Shown here: piece by piece, positions 61,764-64,000 of the stretch
How positions within the stretch are numbered: position 1 is the first letter of the stretch
Layout of the letters: each line of letters starts with the position of its first letter
Source: Spirosoma oryzicola
GTDB taxonomy: Bacteria > Bacteroidota > Bacteroidia > Cytophagales > Spirosomataceae
Assembly: GCF_021233055.1 (NCBI RefSeq)
Contig: NZ_CP089538.1
Coordinates: forward strand, 1,593,501-1,657,500
Length of the DNA stretch: 64,000 nt
Direction of reading: 5' to 3'
The notes under the pieces: generated by a model
The model's input: only the letters and a program-made list of their open reading frames with translations
What the model was told of the DNA's origin: nothing
Database searches by the model: none
Translations under genes and position numbers: made by a program

Positions 61764-62720
61764 TTATTCTTTTTCTAACTCAACTTTGATTGGTTTTTTC
61801 AACTGAATGGACAGCGCACTGCCGCCCGTTGCGCCAACATCGAGGCCGGGCGTGTTGCCGTTCACCGTCAGAGTCATCAGACCATCCGCAATGGTAAACG
61901 TATCGGACGTCGTTGTTTTGTCGATGTAGTTAATCCGCCAGGGTGTGCGCTCTGGTACCGATAATCCCGCGATCTTGTAGCCCGGTGGAGCCGTATAGAT
62001 CTCTTTTCGCTCCGTTACTTTCGCCAGCGTTCCGGCATCGGCTCCTCCTGTTTCAAAGTAGACGCCCATCATCACCTGCCGGTCGCGAACGATCATAAAC
62101 TGTACCGATGCGTTGATTTCTGGCTGATTTTTTCCGAACTCGCCCGTTCCCGAAATAAGCAGTGGTTTAAACGGTCCGTATACGCCCGGACTGATAACGG
62201 GTCCAGCGGGAGCTGCCGATGGGGGAGGTGAGCCCGCCTTCGGGGCAGCGGCTACTTTCGTTAATTCATTGCCCGCAGCAGCCAAGGCCGCTAGTAGGGC
62301 TGCTTTCCGCGCTTCGAGTTGAATTTTTTGCGAGTTGAGCAGTTGAATGGATTCGTCACCCGCTCGCTTGGCGTTTTCGTATTCGCCCGCCAATTGCCGG
62401 TAGCTATTGGTTGTCGCCATAAACAGCGGTTTCGGAAATTGCTGATCCAAGGCACTGGCATTAGCGTAAAAAGTTCGGCTCCAGCTTTCGGTAAGCGGGG
62501 CACCCTGCTCGATGTCGGTCAGCATCTTGTCCGTTAGCATTAGTTGTTTTTCATACGCCATCATCTCCCGCTCACTCTGGTTCTGTTGCACGTTGGTGAG
62601 CCGGGGAATCAGGGCCAGTGACAGCCACCAGCACAGGGTCGTCAGCACGAGCAGGGCCGCGTACAAGCCCAGGAAGTGGCTCCATCGTTTGTTGCGTTCG
62701 GTATAATTAAGTGGTTTCAT
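61764..62720 (-). CDS. membrane-anchored protein, TssO-like (type VI secretion)
   Basis: A 318-residue protein. Starts MKPLNYTERNKRWSHFLGLY, which resembles the TssO N-terminus as I recall it, then one transmembrane helix (AALLVLTTLCWWLSLALI, 21-38). A periplasmic coiled region follows (about 45-150), then an Ala/Pro linker and a beta-rich domain (about 170-318) not found in typical short TssO. Position next to a TssK-like gene supports the call. The C-terminal domain has no recognised family. Confidence 0.55.
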   Translation of the reverse strand: MKPLNYTERNKRWSHFLGLYAALLVLTTLCWWLSLALIPRLTNVQQNQSEREMMAYEKQLMLTDKMLTDIEQGAPLTESWSRTFYANASALDQQFPKPLFMATTNSYRQLAGEYENAKRAGDESIQLLNSQKIQLEARKAALLAALAAAGNELTKVAAAPKAGSPPPSAAPAGPVISPGVYGPFKPLLISGTGEFGKNQPEINASVQFMIVRDRQVMMGVYFETGGADAGTLAKVTERKEIYTAPPGYKIAGLSVPERTPWRINYIDKTTTSDTFTIADGLMTLTVNGNTPGLDVGATGGSALSIQLKKPIKVELEKE

Positions 62721-62783
62721 AGAGTTCGGTGTGATAGAGGCTATGAGCCGCGTTAGATCGTAGCCTTGCCTTGGGCACGGTAG

Positions 62784-63284
62784 TTACTGTTGCGACGCTT
62801 TGATTGCCCGCATACTTTCCAGACTTGATTGTTTAAGCATCAATTGGGTTTCCAGACTTTGAATGTCTGTTTTGAGCGTGGCCACCTGATCGGTTAGCTG
62901 CTCTTTCGTTTCGGCCTTACTTTGTCGATCCGTGGCCTGAACCGATACCGTACCTAGTAGTTTGCTATAGTTGCGGCCCGTCAGTTGGGCGAGCGAGCGA
63001 AAAAGAGTGTCAGCTTTATAACCGGTTTCCATCCGACCGATGGCTTCCTCCTGCTGAAACCGTAGCGCCGAAAAATCGCTGGCCTGTTCGTTCGGGTCCG
63101 TCTTTTTGAGCTTGATGTGTAAGCTGTCCGCTTTTCGAATATCGCTCAGAAAGTGATCTTCCTGTTCGGCTGACGTACCTTTTTCGTTGGCTGGCCCTGG
63201 GCCACTCAGCGCGTAGACCAGTGCGCCAATACCCCCGGCGAAAACAAGCGTTACAAGTAAAAATTTGATTAGGGATGCGTTCAT
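62784..63284 (-). CDS. membrane-anchored coiled-coil protein, possible TssO-type
   Basis: A 166-residue protein. One N-terminal membrane helix (FLLVTLVFAGGIGALVYALS), then a periplasmic helical region (SDIRKADSLHIKLKKTDPNE) and a C-terminal coiled coil (QLTDQVATLKTDIQSLETQL). The organisation matches small TssO-like proteins, and it is placed between the tssK-like and 61764-62720 genes. ATG 63284 is used; a GTG at 63293 is possible. No enzymatic motif. Confidence 0.6.
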   Translation of the reverse strand: MNASLIKFLLVTLVFAGGIGALVYALSGPGPANEKGTSAEQEDHFLSDIRKADSLHIKLKKTDPNEQASDFSALRFQQEEAIGRMETGYKADTLFRSLAQLTGRNYSKLLGTVSVQATDRQSKAETKEQLTDQVATLKTDIQSLETQLMLKQSSLESMRAIKASQQ

Positions 63285-63341
63285 AATCGTCACGAAGCTA
63301 TGCGGGTAAATGTCGGATTAGCCTGTTCGTCGGGGCAGGAC

Positions 63342-64000
63342 TTATCGACCCCAGAAACTGGATTTATTGCCGTTCTTGTTGGTTGTATTATCCTGTCGGT
63401 CAACGAAAAATTCGTCTTTGTCTTTCTCGACGTAATTCAGCTGACTCAGCTTGCCATAAAGCGCAATCACCACGTCACACAAATTGATAATGGCGCTTAT
63501 AACCGGTTGACAGTCGGCATGAGCATACTCTTTGTCCAGTACCTCCTGCATAGCCGACTCGAACTGCACCGGGCTGATCCCGCACCAGTTTTTGAAATAA
63601 TTGAACATGGCTTCTTTTTCGCGGTCGGGGGTGCTTCGAATCATGAGTGTCATGGCGCGGGCAAACCGCATACCGAATTCGGCGATGAACACCTGTGATT
63701 CGTAGGAACCACGTAGCTGAAACGAGTCGAGATTATCGGCAATCGTTCGCACGGTGGCCTCGGCCAGATAGCCAATCGTGGTAGCCAGCAGGTTCGGCTG
63801 ACCCGAACGGGCGTTGGTCCGCACCCGTACGAGGATAGTCGTTGCGAAGCCGGCAATCTCACCCATCCGACTACCAATGGTCAGGTACAATTGCTGCATC
63901 GCGGGCAGAACGCTCACCATTCGGCAAGGCGGAATGTAATCGGGGGTTAAGGTGAAAAGGCCATTCGCCAGCGTCAACCGACCAATGGGCAAATGATACG
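63342..64000 (-). CDS. tssK: type VI secretion baseplate protein TssK, C-terminal part (partial)
   Basis: The frame is open at the right edge; at least 218 residues are visible, beginning YHLPIGRLTLANGLFTLTPD followed by YIPPC. This resembles the shoulder-to-head junction of Bacteroidota TssK. LATTIGYLAEATVRTIADNL, FNYFKNWCGISPVQFESAM and LCDVVIALYGKLSQLNYV fit the C-terminal helical domain. TssK links the baseplate wedges to the membrane complex. The N-terminal half lies outside the window. Gap of 57 bp to the downstream coiled-coil gene. Confidence 0.72.
   Translation of the reverse strand, partial: YHLPIGRLTLANGLFTLTPDYIPPCRMVSVLPAMQQLYLTIGSRMGEIAGFATTILVRVRTNARSGQPNLLATTIGYLAEATVRTIADNLDSFQLRGSYESQVFIAEFGMRFARAMTLMIRSTPDREKEAMFNYFKNWCGISPVQFESAMQEVLDKEYAHADCQPVISAIINLCDVVIALYGKLSQLNYVEKDKDEFFVDRQDNTTNKNGNKSSFWGR

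Noticed and set aside
1..64000. rRNA genes, riboswitches, RNase P, tmRNA, 6S RNA
   Set aside because: No characteristic conserved segments were seen by eye; a covariance-model search would be needed to exclude small or divergent RNAs, especially in 8.7-10.4 kb.

Overview
The window looks like a chromosome segment of a Bacteroidota bacterium of the order Cytophagales, most like Spirosoma and its relatives. The lineage call rests on several features: a fused LpxC/FabZ, a DUF5606 protein next to EngB, TssK/TssO-type genes of the Bacteroidota type VI secretion class, a bi-domain oxidoreductase in a polysaccharide locus, and TAnnTTTG -7 promoter elements with very short leaders. No species can be named from sequence alone.

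Left part (1 to about 16 kb): accessory, mosaic DNA. It holds a LytTR protein, a tyrosine integrase, a divergent histidine kinase/receiver pair, small orphan genes, a lipoprotein, and a second-looking Lgt in AT-rich DNA bounded by related repeats. A 3.7-kb repeat-dominated stretch follows. It contains a helically phased array of palindromes plus 11-bp iterons (7.4-8.0 kb), then about 20 degenerate units at ~44-bp spacing (8.87-10.06 kb), then two large hairpins. It resembles the cis-acting part of a plasmid-type replicon (origin iterons plus a centromere-like array), but no Rep or Par protein is recognisable. Next is an AT-rich defence cluster: a PD-(D/E)XK-like protein, a beta-family/sce7726-family pair in tail-to-tail overlap, and a DarT/DarG DNA ADP-ribosylation toxin-antitoxin pair. 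The cluster ends at tRNA-Asn(GTT).

Middle part (16-41 kb): a conserved block (PH-like protein, rsmG, a membrane GT2, tgt), then a roughly 21-kb exopolysaccharide/capsule locus. The locus has a Wza-like SLBB exporter, a Wzz-like protein, a nucleotide-sugar dehydrogenase, Wzx, Wzy-like polymerase, several glycosyltransferases, WecB, two Gfo/Idh/MocA-type oxidoreductases (one in a bi-domain fusion), a heparinase-II/III-like protein, an epimerase and a WecA/WbpL-type initiating transferase. Most + strand genes overlap by 4-10 nt and should form one operon; two genes in the middle are inverted. The set suggests a Wzx/Wzy-dependent polymer containing N-acetylhexosaminuronic acid.

Right part (41-64 kb): housekeeping genes: a periplasmic thioredoxin, engB, DUF5606, pyk, tkt, an Rrf2 regulator, a LytTR regulator, a Kv-type channel with a zinc ribbon, a beta-barrel protein, an HPP protein and tRNA-Met/Ile2(CAT). 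These are followed by the lipid A block (HD protein, lpxD, lpxC/fabZ, lpxA, ABC ATPase), nuoN and terC. The right edge enters a type VI secretion locus (C-terminal part of TssK, two membrane-anchored proteins), next to a papain-fold protein whose catalytic Cys and His are both replaced.
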